The translations under genes and the position numbers were made by a program. A stretch of DNA of 64,000 nt. Source: Anastatus disparis (Eukaryota > Arthropoda > Insecta > Hymenoptera > Eupelmidae). How positions within the stretch are numbered: position 1 is the stretch's first letter; each line of letters opens with the position of its first letter. The notes under the pieces are model-generated. The model saw only the letters and a list, made by a program, of their open reading frames with translations. It did no database searches and was not told the origin of the DNA. The DNA lies in NCBI GenBank assembly GCA_017163975.1, contig JAFFSR010000251.1, positions 3,658,001-3,722,000 on the forward strand, read 5' to 3'. Shown one piece after another: positions 1 through 11,765 of the stretch.

Positions 1-1400
1 TGGATGAAAATTTAATTTCGACTATCCTCGAAGTCCAAAGGCCTGCCATGAGTGCTACGCGATTCACGAGATTACCTCTAGCTTTATGCGAGTGGGTAAT
101 AACGCTTCAACTGAAATCCAGCCTTCACTCCTTTTTTTTCTTCTTTTCTATATTTTTTTTCTTCTTTTTTTTTCATCAACGTTCACATAACGTCGTTTCC
201 AACGATTTTTAAAACCTCGAATCTCTTGCCGCATATCCATGCCAACCAGATATTTCGTTTATCTAAATGTATCCCTGCAATTTGAACAAATCTAATTTCA
301 TAATTTCATGTTTTGCGCGCTATTTAAAATTAATTTTTTTTTTTTGCTTTCACATTTTATAATTAAATGTAATATTTTCGAACGTATTTTAATGAAAATG
401 ATAGATTTAACTTGTAATTTAATTAATCCATCATTTTTTTTTCTTTTCCATAGAACTTTTTTTTTAACAGTGATATTTGATGTGCCATAAAAGAGAGTAA
501 AATAGAACAAATGGTCTGTTAAAAAACTGAGCACCTGTCGAGCTTCTTTTCACTTTAATGATCATTTCTTTATATAAGAAAAAAATAATTGAAGCGAAAA
601 AAAAGATTTTAATTTATTTTTAGAAAATTAAAGTGATTGAAGAAAATCAACAAATCATTGTAACTAATTATTATTATATAAAAATGATAATATTATATTA
701 AATAAATATGAAATATATATTCGTTTGATAAATTTAATCTTTTTAATTAATGTTTTTATTTAACATTGAATTGTCAATTTGAAATAAAAAAAATTCAATA
801 AAATAATTCATGCATAAATTTTACTCGTTTAATTAATGTAATTAAATAAAAAGTACATACTTTAGTTGATTAAATAATTTTACACTTCGCAGCTTTCGGA
901 AAAAAAAATCATTAAATTAAAAATTCAATCTTCGCTATATCAGAATAAAACATAAAATTATCATTTTAACAATTAAAACAAATAAAAGTCAATCCCTTAT
1001 TTTCTTTAACTTATTCTTCACGGTTTAAGGTGCGCATGAAGAATAAAAAATAAACGAGATTATAAAACTTAATATTAAGAATAATGTACTTTGGCATTTG
1101 ATTTTGCCTTACTTTTTTTTTACGAGCTGTATAGTAGTAACGCTCGTAAAAACTTTTTTTTTACGAGCTAGAAAAAGACTTTCAACGCTGAAGAGTAGAT
1201 TTGCTATTTTCTTCGCGCTGTGCTTAGTTACATGTATTTTTTCTACTTTTTTCTTTTACTTTCTTTCTATAATTTCTCATGGCCTTTTAATTATCTCTTA
1301 TACTGTATGCACATTTTTATCAAAATATTATATTTACCTCTTGATTTTCCATCAGAAAAATATAAAGTAAAAATATTTCTTTTTCGTCTTGATAACGTAA
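1..1400. other. A+T-rich non-coding stretch
   Basis: No gene is visible. The first 250 bases are somewhat richer in G+C and the rest is A/T-rich with poly-T runs. A short direct repeat, a T-run followed by ACGAGCT, occurs near 1110 and again near 1151, about 41 bases apart. The open frames here are T-rich read-through with no recognisable domain. Confidence 0.6.
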
Positions 1401-1404
1401 GATA

Positions 1405-1442
1405 TTAAGTTTTTATTTCTCCTTAACAATCAGGTATGTACA
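1405..1442 (+). promoter_or_regulatory. possible recursive (zero-exon) splice site
   Basis: A pyrimidine-rich tract (about 1410-1424) and a TTAAC branch-like motif run into CAG at 1431-1433, which is followed at once by GTATGT. A 3' splice site abutting a 5' splice site is the arrangement of ratchet points used to remove very long introns in insects. The motif is seen in the sequence; its use is inference. Isolated matches do occur by chance in T-rich DNA, and no flanking exon is known. Confidence 0.25.
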
Positions 1443-1597
1443 AAGTGAAAATTATCATGGATTACATCAAACAATCGCGTTAAATTATATTTCCTAAAAA
1501 AAAAAAATTATTTGTTATTCCGAACGCAATGTTCCAACGCTCTCTATCTCTCCTTTTCTTTAGATATCTTTTTTTTTTATTTTCTTAACTTCGCTCG

Positions 1598-1918
1598 ATG
1601 AAAATTCAAGGAAGCACAATCGCAGCTAACGATTTCTCGGGAGCCTCATTAAAATACAACGAAGCGGTTGTCCAACCAGAGAGCCGGCAAAGTGCGAATA
1701 ACGAAGGATCCAATTGTCAGGACCCTTTTCTCATTCACTGCTGTACGCCTTTCTCTCTCTCTTCTTCTTCTTTCGCTCTTTCTTCAAGCGCATACTCAGG
1801 GAAAACGTGCTTTCGACTTGGAAAATTAGTGGGCGTCACGTTTTCTCTTGCTCTTAGCTTTTCTTGCGCTCGCACATACCTTTTGGCCCCCAGACCCATT
1901 GAAAATCTATCGCCGTGA
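1598..1918 (+). CDS. hypothetical 106-codon ORF, weak
   Basis: An ATG-initiated frame lies in a G+C-richer island (about 1510-2120). The predicted product is rich in Ser, Ala and Leu, with no domain I recognise. A hydrophobic stretch near residues 78-90 could be a short membrane segment. The reverse strand of the same island also carries an open frame (1735-1980), so openness is not informative here. No splice signals, promoter or poly(A) signal clearly belong to it. It is listed only because its amino-acid mix is less low-complexity than most frames in the window. The island may instead be regulatory. Confidence 0.12.
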   Translation: MKIQGSTIAANDFSGASLKYNEAVVQPESRQSANNEGSNCQDPFLIHCCTPFSLSSSSFALSSSAYSGKTCFRLGKLVGVTFSLALSFSCARTYLLAPRPIENLSP

Positions 1919-2120
1919 AACTTATACTTTTTAATATGACAAATAAAAGCCTTATCGCTACGCGTATTGTAATGTTCCATCGCATTTTGCCTCTCCCCTT
2001 TCCTTCTCTTGTAATTTAGTCACTTTTTGTCCGGTCCACAATAAATCATTAGGCTCGCGAATCTTATTGGCTGTTACTTGAAACTCGGCGCTAGATTACA
2101 ATTAAATTCACGTCGACAAG

Positions 2121-4420
2121 AGTCGTCCTGATTGTGAATCAATCTTTTTAATAAGATTTAGACGGTAGGAGATGCTTTGATCATGATAAGATAATTTGAT
2201 GATGAAAAAGTAAGGATTTTTTTCTCTTTATTTAAAATTAACAAAATAATGCTTACCCCAATTTACGTTTAATTAATATACAATGATAATAAATGTAAAC
2301 TGAAATTAAGGCGGGCTTATAAAATAATTTAAGAAAAAATAATAAAGTTAATACTTCCATATTAAAAAGAAGAAGAGAAAACTTCTTGGAAAAGCTTGGA
2401 CGTATAAAAAGAAAAGCAAATACAAAGTGGTACCTCTTTTTATTATACTAAGAGGATTGAGAAAAATATTTTAACCAAAGTTAAAAAAAAAACAACAAAA
2501 GATTAAAAAAAGAAAATAATAGACACCGAGCAAGTGAAAGAGAAAATCATGGTATATAGTTAAGCTAAGAGTGTCGAGCAGTATTGATTGGACTATTCGC
2601 TTGCACCGCTGCCGCGAAGTGATCTACCTTGTACGCCACAGGAAATTAGTAATTTCAAGCGAACAGATAGAGAGAGAGAGGAAGAAAAAAAGAAAAAAAG
2701 GCGATATCGTTAGGTATATATAGCAAAAAGCAGATGCCGTCGTTGCACAAGCAAGCGTTTGGTTTCAGAATTCCGATATTCGCATTAGAGATTCTTATGC
2801 TTTTCTTCCTTTTTTTTTTCTTCCTCTTTCTTTCTTTATATACCCCATTTAATTTCACTCCTCCTAGCCACTTTGCCTTTCTAAAAGAGTTCTTCTAAGT
2901 AATGGAAATGTTGATTTAATTAAAAAAAAAAATGAGGAAAAAAAAATTTAAGAAAGAAGAAACGAATATTTTAAATTGATTTTAATATTTTAAATTCAGT
3001 GGATGGCTAAACTTCAAATTTCATTAATTTACGCCCTTGATTTTTCTTTTTTATTAATTCAAATTTAGCGTTTTCAATAGGCAATCAAATATATATTTTC
3101 GTATTTCATTAAATATTATGTTAGAATCCACTTTTGACTTGACTTTGGAATTCAAAGAATTCGAAGGACCTAATTTAAAATCTTCTTAAATTTAATCGCA
3201 ATTTAAAATTGAAATAATAAAGGATATTTAAATTAAATATTGAGTATATTTCATAATCTCAAAGAAATTTATATATAATACAAAACTTGAAACAACTTTT
3301 TTCATTCCCTTTAAACGTTCATTTGCCTTAATTTACATTAAAATAGTAATAATAACATTCATCCAATTGTAAAAACGCAAAAGTAAACAAGCTGCTACTC
3401 ATGTTAAAATTTTAAAAAATAACCTTGTACCTCGTACAGAAGCAAAGGGTATATAAATTAGAAAGAATAAAAAAGAGGATGCAGAGAGAAAAAAAAAATG
3501 AAATTCAACAAGAGGTTTATACTCATAATAATAAGTACAAGCTTACGTTGAGCAAAGCTCTATTCTCGTTTTTTTCTCAACCAAGCTAAATACTTAGGTT
3601 TTGGTGTATACGTAAGAGAAAAAATATTAGCTTGATTTTTCTCGTAAATGGAAAAATCCCCCCTCCCCCCCAAAAAAATATAATAGCTGCATGCATTGCA
3701 TATTTGTGTTTAACTATATATTACAGAAAAACAAGAATAAATGGCTTCTCTTAATTTCTCTTTAATTTAACTTTTCTGTTTTTTTTATATGTTGCATTTT
3801 AGTTTTATATACTTTTCTATGAAAAAAGCTACTTTATTATGACGTTAATTATGTAAAATTTAATCCCCTGGATAAAGTGTTTTTACTGTATTTTTTTGTT
3901 TGGAAAACTTATCCTTATATCTGAATTAAAGTTAATAGTAAACAAGATTTTGTTAAATAGGTTTTGTATTCTTATACAAAATAAAATAGTATCTATCTAT
4001 CTAAATAGGTAAAAATTACAATTTTTTTATATGCGAATAATTCTTCCTAAATAATTTTTACATTGATATCAGAGCAGTACAAATTAATGTTTATAATTAT
4101 TATAAAAAAAATTGTAAAAAATTACGATTTTGTTATACGTTTTAATATAAGAATCGTTTTAATAATCTTTAACACTTTTTAGGTATTGTAATTTTGAAAA
4201 TTAGATTAAAAATAAATAAATTTAATTAAACATTATTCGAATGAAAATAAGTTTTCGCAATATTTAAATTGGATTACCAATTCCTCCTTGAATTCGGCGA
4301 CAGCTGTACAAAAAAGTCTTATAATTTAAGTTTTACAAGTTTAATTTTATTTCAAAACTTTAAATAAAAAAGTTTTGAAATTTAAAAATTCTTTCAAACG
4401 TATGAATCTTTGAATTTTCT
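2121..4420. other. A+T-rich non-coding stretch with one C-run
   Basis: No gene is seen. A moderately G+C-rich patch at about 2520-2880 contains a GA tract. At 3658-3671 there is C6-T-C7, the strongest cytosine run in the window. The remainder is poly-A/T and short A/T repeats. Confidence 0.55.
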
Positions 4421-4426
4421 ATATGC

Positions 4427-4500
4427 ACTTACCAAGCTGGAAAAAAAAGTGATAAAAAAAAAAAAAAAATAAGAACTTACCCGGCAAGTTTGTCGTCATA
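4427..4500 (-). promoter_or_regulatory. minus-strand cluster of splice-like signals
   Basis: Read on the minus strand, an ATG at 4499 opens seven codons (MTTNLPG) that run into G|GTAAGT, with the donor at 4480. About 40 bases of almost pure T follow, then CCAG (4440-4437), four bases CTTG, and another GTAAGT (4432-4427). A perfect acceptor lying four bases from a perfect donor resembles a ratchet point or a tiny exon. The implied 44-nt intron would be unusually short. The motifs are seen; any function is inference. Confidence 0.2.
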
Positions 4501-4687
4501 AAAATAATATACTGTGCTATTTTCTTTTTTTAATAGACAAAGTTTAATGAATTGAGTTTCTTCTTACAGTACAACAATGTAGTTTGCGGTTATCAAAAAT
4601 TGATGCTTCAGAATACTTTTTGATGATTTAAGAAAGAAGTATGATTAAAATCTTCTCTATTAAAGATTAATACTTAATTTAAATATT

Positions 4688-4742
4688 ATTCAAGAAAATA
4701 ATTATTTACTCAAGATAATTATTTACTTAAGATAATTATTTT
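4688..4742. repeat. short tandem repeat, ~17-bp unit
   Basis: About three imperfect copies of a unit containing ATAATTATTTACT(C/T)AAG. It is a small local duplication in A/T-rich DNA with no coding content. Confidence 0.6.
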
Positions 4743-4919
4743 TTATACAAAATTGTTTTAACCTTCTTACTGCATTTGGTTACAGTTCTAATCAAATAAC
4801 TTTTAGTAATAATTGATTATTACTAATTTAAAGTTAATTAAAAAATTTTTTTTTAATTCCAAAAACCAAAAAAAAAGTTGATAAACTTCAAATATAAAAG
4901 TTTTATTGTTTTTTTAAAG

Positions 4920-5114
4920 TTTTATTTAATGTCGCCGTATTTATGCTTTGATTCAGATGCTAATTAGCGGTGACGGTCGTTTCAATGTGTTTGTGAACGA
5001 AGCACATGCAATTTACAGTGGTGCTTGCATCAATCGGTCGAAATCGGGATTCGAACTCGGATCCTCGAGATTAGTCCTCAAGTCCACCACTCTTCCGAAT
5101 GAATCACTGACGAT
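4920..5114 (-). mobile_element. tRNA-derived SINE, copy 1
   Basis: On the minus strand this begins with a tRNA-like head. It has an A-box-like motif after GTCAGTG, and a B box AGTTCGAATCC that fits the RNA polymerase III consensus. A non-tRNA body follows with a conserved core (AAGCACCACTGT, then CATGTGCTT and a GTTCACAAACAC-like segment). The tail is CATAAATACGGCGACATTAAAT followed by A-rich DNA. The same order and tail occur at 11766-11957 and 39785-39970, which defines a family of about 190 bp. This copy has extra bases between the A and B boxes compared with copies 2 and 3, so it is diverged. The call of SINE rests on the Pol III boxes, the shared body and the A-rich end. Confidence 0.85.
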
Positions 5115-5137
5115 TTCATCTTATACATTGAAGAAGA

Positions 5138-5163
5138 TGAGGTCGCCAGTGGTTCAGTAGACG
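5138..5163 (+). mobile_element. truncated SINE head, inverted next to copy 1
   Basis: The sequence GAGGTCGCCAGTGGTTCAGTAG matches the start of SINE copy 3 (GAGGTCGTCAGTGGCTCA) but lies on the opposite strand to copy 1. The 18-base arms 5105-5122 and 5134-5151 pair at 15 of 18 positions around an 11-base loop. This is a head-to-head junction of one full SINE and a truncated second one. Confidence 0.6.
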
Positions 5164-5169
5164 CTTTCT

Positions 5170-5920
5170 GTATCTCATTACAAAATAAATAAATATGTCT
5201 ATCTACTATATAAGAAAATTTTGAGATCCAAACAAAAAATTAAAAATGAAATTTAAGATTCAAATCGATCAGAAACCGCAAAAATATCAGATTTCAATTT
5301 CTTTAACCACGCGTACAAATCCATCACAAACCAAAAGAAATGAGCCCAAAAGTGAAAGAAAAGTAAAAAAAAAATAAAAGAACGAGAATAATGATTTTAT
5401 AAAACGGTGCTTCTGAAACCAATTTTAAATAAGCACCGATGCGAATAAATTCACGGTCGTGCAAGCTCGTGAGCATACTATATACACACACCAGCCGGTT
5501 TAAAAAGAAAAGAAAAAAAAAAAGAAGGGAACTGAACAGGTGTTTCTTTTGACGCGTGCGCCGGCAGGGGTCAAAAACTTAAGTTCCTTTTTTTTTTTTC
5601 TTCTTCTCATTCCGTTTGCAGGATTTGATTTCTCAAGAGAATATATAAGGCAAAAAGGTTTCCTTGTGGCTCATCAAACTTTGTCGTTTATAGTTAAAGT
5701 CAACCAAGGGAATCGCCCAAAAATTGTTATGCTTTAATGATTCTAACTGCGTTCACAAAGCCATTTTGATTTGAAACACTTTTATTTCTTGCATTCGATG
5801 ATTGATTTTATTTTTTTCTGTTTCAATGAACAAGTTTATTACAGAACGATTGGTATAAATGTGGATTATAATTCTTTCAAATAAGATTCTCTCGCGTAAT
5901 TTAAAATTGATTAAAAATAT
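5170..5920. other. non-coding stretch
   Basis: A+T-rich with a G+C-richer patch near 5440-5570. The frame at 5540-5737 is T-rich read-through. No gene is recognised. Confidence 0.55.
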
Positions 5921-5922
5921 TA

Positions 5923-5978
5923 CAATGGATTCTTGACATTATCATTTGATTTGGAAATGATAATGTCAATGAAAATTG
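5923..5978 (+). other. perfect 15-bp hairpin with extended stem
   Basis: TTGACATTATCATTT (5933-5947) pairs perfectly with AAATGATAATGTCAA (5955-5969) around a 7-base loop. A further 4-bp pairing (5923-5926 with 5975-5978) lies beyond an internal loop, giving a foldable unit of about 56 nt. The size is at the low end for a microRNA precursor. It is more likely a short MITE remnant. No homologue is recognised. Confidence 0.6.
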
Positions 5979-5979
5979 T

Positions 5980-7180
5980 ATAATGTTAGGTTGGCAATTT
6001 GTTTACAATTAGGATCAATCATAATTATAACTTTGAAATATTGTGAAAGTATACATTCAAATAATTTTCACAATTTTTGACTATTTGTTTGTATAATTTT
6101 CTAATTAAAATTTTTTTCTTAAAAAATTTCAATTATGAAAATTTAAATTTCACGTGAAATTTAATTAATTATACTTCAGCTTGCAAATCAATTACTACAA
6201 GTCGTTCAAATTAAAAAAAAAGAATTAATAAACATAAAAACATATTTTTTCTCTTTTTTTCTTAGAAATTAATGATGAAAATTAAAAACTCTACATAATA
6301 ATTGATCATTAACGAAATAAAAAATTTAAATTGCAAAGTAAAATAAATGAAAATTCTTAAAATTCAATAATTATCAACAATTTAACATTTTACCAATGAA
6401 ATCATTAAAATGAGAATGTTCTCGAAGAAGAATTTCCTTTCTTGATTTAAATATCCGGTTCTCATATCAGATAAGCTTTACTGACGCACGTCTTTGATTT
6501 CATATCTTCGGAATATAACGCATATATTCTTATTACTGTTCACAGATTTATTTTTTTTTTGCATTAGATTTACAAAAACTTCAAGACTTTTTTTTATATA
6601 TTATTATGGTATTTTTTCTGACATATGGTAAAATATGCTTGACTTCGAAGTACTTCGAAAAAACTAGAAGAAAATTGGAAAAAGAAATATCAAGTATTGT
6701 TAAGATAAAAAAAAAGGAACTAGAATAAAAGAACTAGTTAAAGATAAAAAGAAAGTAAGTAAGAAAGTAAGACAGATTCCGAAGTCAAAGATATTTGTAA
6801 AGAAAAGAAAATGGCTATTCAAAGAAGCTCAATCGTGCTTGAGCATATATATATATATATATATATAACATTCGTCTTCCTTCCTCCGTGGAATGGAAAA
6901 AGTTGGCCCGATGTCTCGCGAAACTAGGCACCTTATCTTATGTCACGTATATGCTTTTTTTGCCAAAAAAAAGAAAGAAAGAAATCTCACCAAAAAAAAA
7001 AGGAGAAAGAAAGATATCTACAGAAAATATGAGAAAGGAAAGAAAAAAAAAATGAATGAAAGAAGATAGGATAGGGAAAATTTATGCGTATAGCCTATTG
7101 AAAATACGCTGTCAGAACTTTTTAGCAAAAGTCTGGGCGTGATCGGTTCGTTAAATGACATCTACAGATACATTTCCAAT
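5980..7180. other. non-coding stretch
   Basis: A/T-rich DNA with purine-rich patches (6660-7060) and a (TA)n run near 6845-6867. A somewhat G+C-richer patch covers 6880-7240. No gene is seen. Confidence 0.55.
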
Positions 7181-7182
7181 GT

Positions 7183-7211
7183 TGTAGGTATGTTCACTTA
7201 ACATACCTACA
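7183..7211. repeat. 12-bp perfect inverted repeat
   Basis: TGTAGGTATGTT and AACATACCTACA pair perfectly around CACTT. The outer bases extend the pairing if a 3-base bulge is allowed. Each arm contains AG|GTATGT, a 5' splice-site-like string, on its own strand. Confidence 0.7.
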
Positions 7212-7606
7212 TTGATTCGCGCGTACGTATACGTGAGCATGCGTTAAGTAAAAGGGAGAATCAGTCATTTATAAATAATGCATGAAATATAACTGCTATA
7301 TCTCGTGACGTCTTCTTTTTTTTTTGTTTGCTTATTTTTTATTTATTTTTTTTAATTTCTTATAAGGACTTTATAAACTTGCCGTGGAATTGATTGTTTG
7401 ATGAATTGAAGTTTTGATTTTAGAAATGTTTGGCTCATGAGAATTTTTTTTAATGGATTCATTGAAATAATTATTTACATTCAAATATTTTAAATAATAA
7501 TTACTCTCTTATCTTAATATACAATAAATTAATATAATCAAGGTATCTAAATCTTATTAAATCAGAAAAATGTTTCTTTTTTTAAATCAATTATTTGATT
7601 CGTTTA

Positions 7607-7628
7607 TTTGGCTACTATAGTAGCCAAA
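7607..7628. repeat. 22-bp perfect palindrome
   Basis: TTTGGCTACTATAGTAGCCAAA is its own reverse complement with no loop. It sits alone in A/T-rich DNA, and no larger repeat is evident around it. Confidence 0.8.
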
Positions 7629-7639
7629 CCATATTAAAG

Positions 7640-10280
7640 TGATAAGAAAAATTTTGAAAAAATTAAAACAATTTTCATATAATAGACAATACATTTCTAA
7701 AAAAAATTTTTTAAACATCATTTATAACCCTAAAAAACAAAAAAAAAATACTAAATTTACAAATTTTTTTATTTTGTATTTTTGTCTTGGAATCATATAA
7801 AAAAAAACTTTCCACTATAAATTTTAACTCAAATACTTTAGCTTAAAATATTGCAATGCATAGGTTAGCATTATAAAAACATAAACTCTACGGTGTATAT
7901 CCATTTAAAAACTAAATCACACTATCGATTCAATAAACACGTATAAATATTTAGAAATGTGAAAATTAACTTTTAAAACAGAGCGTATTGTCGCTGAAAA
8001 AAAAATAACTGATTTTGATTGTCTCACGTTCATGCATAAGCCATTGAATACAAAATACAAACTGTCGACACATCTATTACTATTTGAATCTGCATAGTTC
8101 GATAAAAAAAAAAAAAAAACTAAATAAAATGCGTTTACGAAAAGGTATCGATGCGAAACATTCAATTTTCAGCTTGAAAGATACAGTAAATGGTCCAGTT
8201 ATTGAATCTATGCGCAAATCCTCTATAATACCCGTTCATGAATAATCAATAAAGCAAAGCACTATTTAAATGTAAAACAATGCGTAATTAAAAGTAACAT
8301 TGAGAAAAAAATTGATATTTAGCATCATTCATCAAAAATAAATTTATGATTATCATTTATTTGAAGTTCATGAATTGCAAAAAAAAAAAAAAAACTAAAA
8401 AGAAAAATTTAACAACTTTAGTTAAAGTCACGCGCAGTGCCTCGGTATATAAGAGCAAGAGAAAATAGAGCAAGGACGGAGAAAAACTAAAGTTTTGCCT
8501 TTGCTTCCGCTCAAAATTCAATTATACTTTGCATAAAGGTCCTTTGAATTAGCTTTATTTCACGACTCCTACATCTTCGACATGTATTTCTGAAAGAAAG
8601 AAAAAAAAAAGTGGTATTTTTTCCTTTTTTTTTTTTCGTTTTGAAGCTTTAGTGCACATTCATTTCTCCAGCTACACTTTTTTCCGCTCTACAACTTTTT
8701 CTTCTGTTGATTTCCGTAGAGAAGGAGAAGAAAAAAAGAGAGAGAGAGAGAAAGTAAGTAATAAATTAAACTTCCCAAACGTGGCGAAAAGGACTTCCAC
8801 GTCGTCGACTAGCTAACTTCCTATAGCAGCACCTTTTTAGAGAGACTTCGTCAGGATAAAATCCCCTCTAGTGCCAGAAGTTGTAGTTTATCTCATTTTC
8901 ACAAGCTATATGTACCCAAAGCTTTTCCAGGCTTCCTCTTCCAAATATCAAACTGACTCTCTAACGTTAGAAAAATCTTTCTTTTTTTTTCTTTCTATTT
9001 CTCTCTTCTAACATTGAATTTTTCTCTTTATTCGCTATATATCCGAAAAGAGAAGCTTTTTCCACAATCCAAACTAGCCGCAACCTCGATATTTTAATCC
9101 ACGAAATTTTTCATAGTCCCAAAAAAAAAAACGAGGGACGATAGCCAAACCGCTTTGCCCAAAGATTTTAAAAGGATGGAGCTCTAGAGTCTAGCTTTGC
9201 GGTTGGTCAAATGGATAATTATAATTTTATTCCTTTTAATTTTACAGGCATAATCACATTTTTAAAATAATGAGTTTTTTTAGTAACAATCGCTCTTGAA
9301 TTTTGATGAAAATTAATTTTTACGTTCTACGATACTGGCATTATAAAATAATTTTTGAAAACATAAATCACCATATAAAGAGTTGTTATAATTTATATTT
9401 TATTTAATTTATTCATATTTTTTGTTTATTGAGAATACTAGATACAGCCGAAAGTTAATTAAAATGTTGAAAATGAAACGTACGTAAATTGTATCAAGTT
9501 GATTTCTGCTATGTATATTTCTTCAGCATTTGAGCAAACGATAATTTAATTTAATTAGCTTCAAAACATTTTCTATTAATTAAATAATTTATTTTCTTGA
9601 GTGAATCAAAAACATTGCTAATTAACATTAAATATCAATACAATCTTTTTTGCTTTGTATAATTTCACATGGGCTATTGAATTGAGAATCTGCAATGATT
9701 ATAAAAACAAAGTCTAACCTTTTGAAGAAGTGAATTTAATTTCTAAGAAAAAATGAAAATTATGTATAACATATTGCATGAAATATGCTCCTTTAAATTC
9801 AGAAGTTAAAAAGAAAGGAGAAGAAGAAGAAGAAGAAGCGGTGAAAAAAATCCGCTATGGTCATTAAAATTTTACGCATCGACAGACAGTTAAAACTTTT
9901 ACTTCGTTATTATCACAGATGAACTCTACTTACTAGTGGAGAACTTGGAGAATTTTATCTTGGGACTATAAATTAGAAAGTCAAGAGAGAAGATAAGAAA
10001 AAGTTATAAAAGATATAAAAAATTTTTTAGTTTATAAGCAATGTGTGTTGAAAGAGAGAGAGAGAGAAAAAAAAAATAATAATAAAAGAACTATTCTCGT
10101 TAAAAATGAAAACTCAAATTTCACGCTCATCGTCATTTCAGACATTGTACAAATTATTTTATACAATGAAAATTGATATAAAATGCGCCTATTTTTTTTT
10201 TCATGTTATATTACCAATTATTTTTATATAAATTATGAAAAATAATATTAGACAAAGAAAGAAAGTTTGTCCCTTTCTGA
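7640..10280. other. non-coding stretch with a G+C-richer island
   Basis: Mostly A/T-rich. About 8430-9200 is richer in G+C and carries a GA tract near 8740. A (GAA)n run lies at about 9820-9838 and a (GA)n run at 10052-10066. The minus-strand frame at 7917-8165 has no recognisable domain. No gene is supported. Confidence 0.55.
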
Positions 10281-10305
10281 ATTTTAACTTTTTTGGTCCC
10301 GCAAG

Positions 10306-10362
10306 GACATGGACGTCCACAAGCTTCAATTGGTTCCTATGAGTTACACAAACTTTTTAGAG
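10306..10362 (+). CDS. candidate 57-nt internal exon
   Basis: A pyrimidine-rich tract with a TTTTAAC branch-like motif leads to GCAAG at 10301-10305. The donor AGAG|GTAAGA begins at 10363. The 57 bases between them are a multiple of three and G+C-richer than their surroundings. They are open in two phases: one gives DMDVHKLQLVPMSYTNFLE, the other gives HGRPQASIGSYELHKLF. I recognise neither peptide. If real, this would be a symmetric, skippable exon in a very large plus-strand gene. The candidate at 20375-20428 is also open in the same two phases, so they could splice together in frame. A chance match is quite possible. Confidence 0.25.
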
Positions 10363-10369
10363 GTAAGAT

Positions 10370-11760
10370 AATAAGTAACGTAGTTCAAATAGGCAAAATA
10401 CTTATATTTGAAGACTATTGTAGAAATCTACGAAATAAAAATATTTATTTTTTGTTTTTTATTACGATATTTTTATATGTTTTTACTTTTGTCTCTCTCT
10501 GGAGAAAAATAATTCGATTGAACGAACAGTATTAGATAATGCCTTATTTATAGATTAACGATTATACATGTGAATAATTTTTCTAATTAAGTAAATGGAT
10601 GTCTTATAGTTTTTTCTTAAGTAGTCCAAGTAACAATGGAATATTTGAAGATTCTCAAACGTTAAACATCCATCAAAAATTAACCTTACAATGCAAACAA
10701 AACAACAAAAAAACAAAACGTGATCTGCAATATTTTAAGTAAAAGGATCATCTATTCGTTTAATCAATTTTATATGTTCGACACAAGAAAAATACAGAAA
10801 GTTATACAAATATTAAGTTTTCATAAATACGGAATATAAGTTTCGTTTACAAACGGCCGAAATAATTTAATTGGCGAAAGACGACAGAAATCCTTCTTTC
10901 AGGGATTTCAACCCTCGTAAAATTGGGCCAAGGTAAAATTTTCTAAACGTTAGAGTGAGAGAGAGAGAGAGAGAGTTGCAATCACGTTCTATCTATCTAA
11001 GTCACGAAAGTGTGATCTCACCTCGTATCTCGTTCTAGTTACACCTATGTACTATTAAAAAAATGATAAGATTGCAATGGTATAGTCGGATATAATTCTT
11101 AAAAATAGGGTAGGCGTAATCTTTTTTTATTGATTTTTTAACACTGATTTCGAAAATTTTATAATCTCATTAAAAAAATCTTATTCTCTTTTGTAATCAG
11201 CAGTATCGCGGTTGAATACATCAAAATAATTTTCAATAGTTCATGATAATAGTTTTTTGAAAAAACTTAACGATTTTCATTTAATTATTTGATCGAAGAT
11301 TTCATAAAAAATGAATAGCAATTAAAAACCACAAAGAAAGAATACTTTTATTTAAACAATTTTAGCTACTTAAAAAGAAGTATATTACGTAGCTTTTTTA
11401 TTCAAAACCTTTAAAAACTATAATGTATACAAAGTGCTGGTATTTACAACGATAAACGAGATAAAAAATTACCTCTTGCATGCATGTTTTGCTTTTGAAA
11501 ATGTAAAATTGCACTTTAAGTAAAGTACCAGCAGTACCGATGGAATATGAAGTTGATCTACAATTTAACGCATCCGACTTTCTTTCTTGTGCCAAGAGTA
11601 ATGAAAAATATATATCGATAAAATGAAATTCGATACGATAAACAACTATCGTAGCACATGAGTTTATCAAATTCTCATTTGGATGAAAAATGCAAACAAA
11701 AAAAAGAAAATTGATATCGAGTTTACGTAGACAGAGAATCAGGTGGATACGATTTAAATG
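10370..11760. other. non-coding stretch
   Basis: A/T-rich with a (GA)n tract at 10956-10975. A minus-strand frame at 11398-11670 has no recognised domain. No gene is supported. Confidence 0.55.
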
Positions 11761-11765
11761 TACTT

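Noticed and set aside
4948..5160. Frame across the 5-kb SINE, and likewise 11808-12020
   Set aside because: Both cross SINE copies in the antisense direction; the shared peptide (GFELGSS, and GIRTRVLKI in another register) comes from the B-box region.
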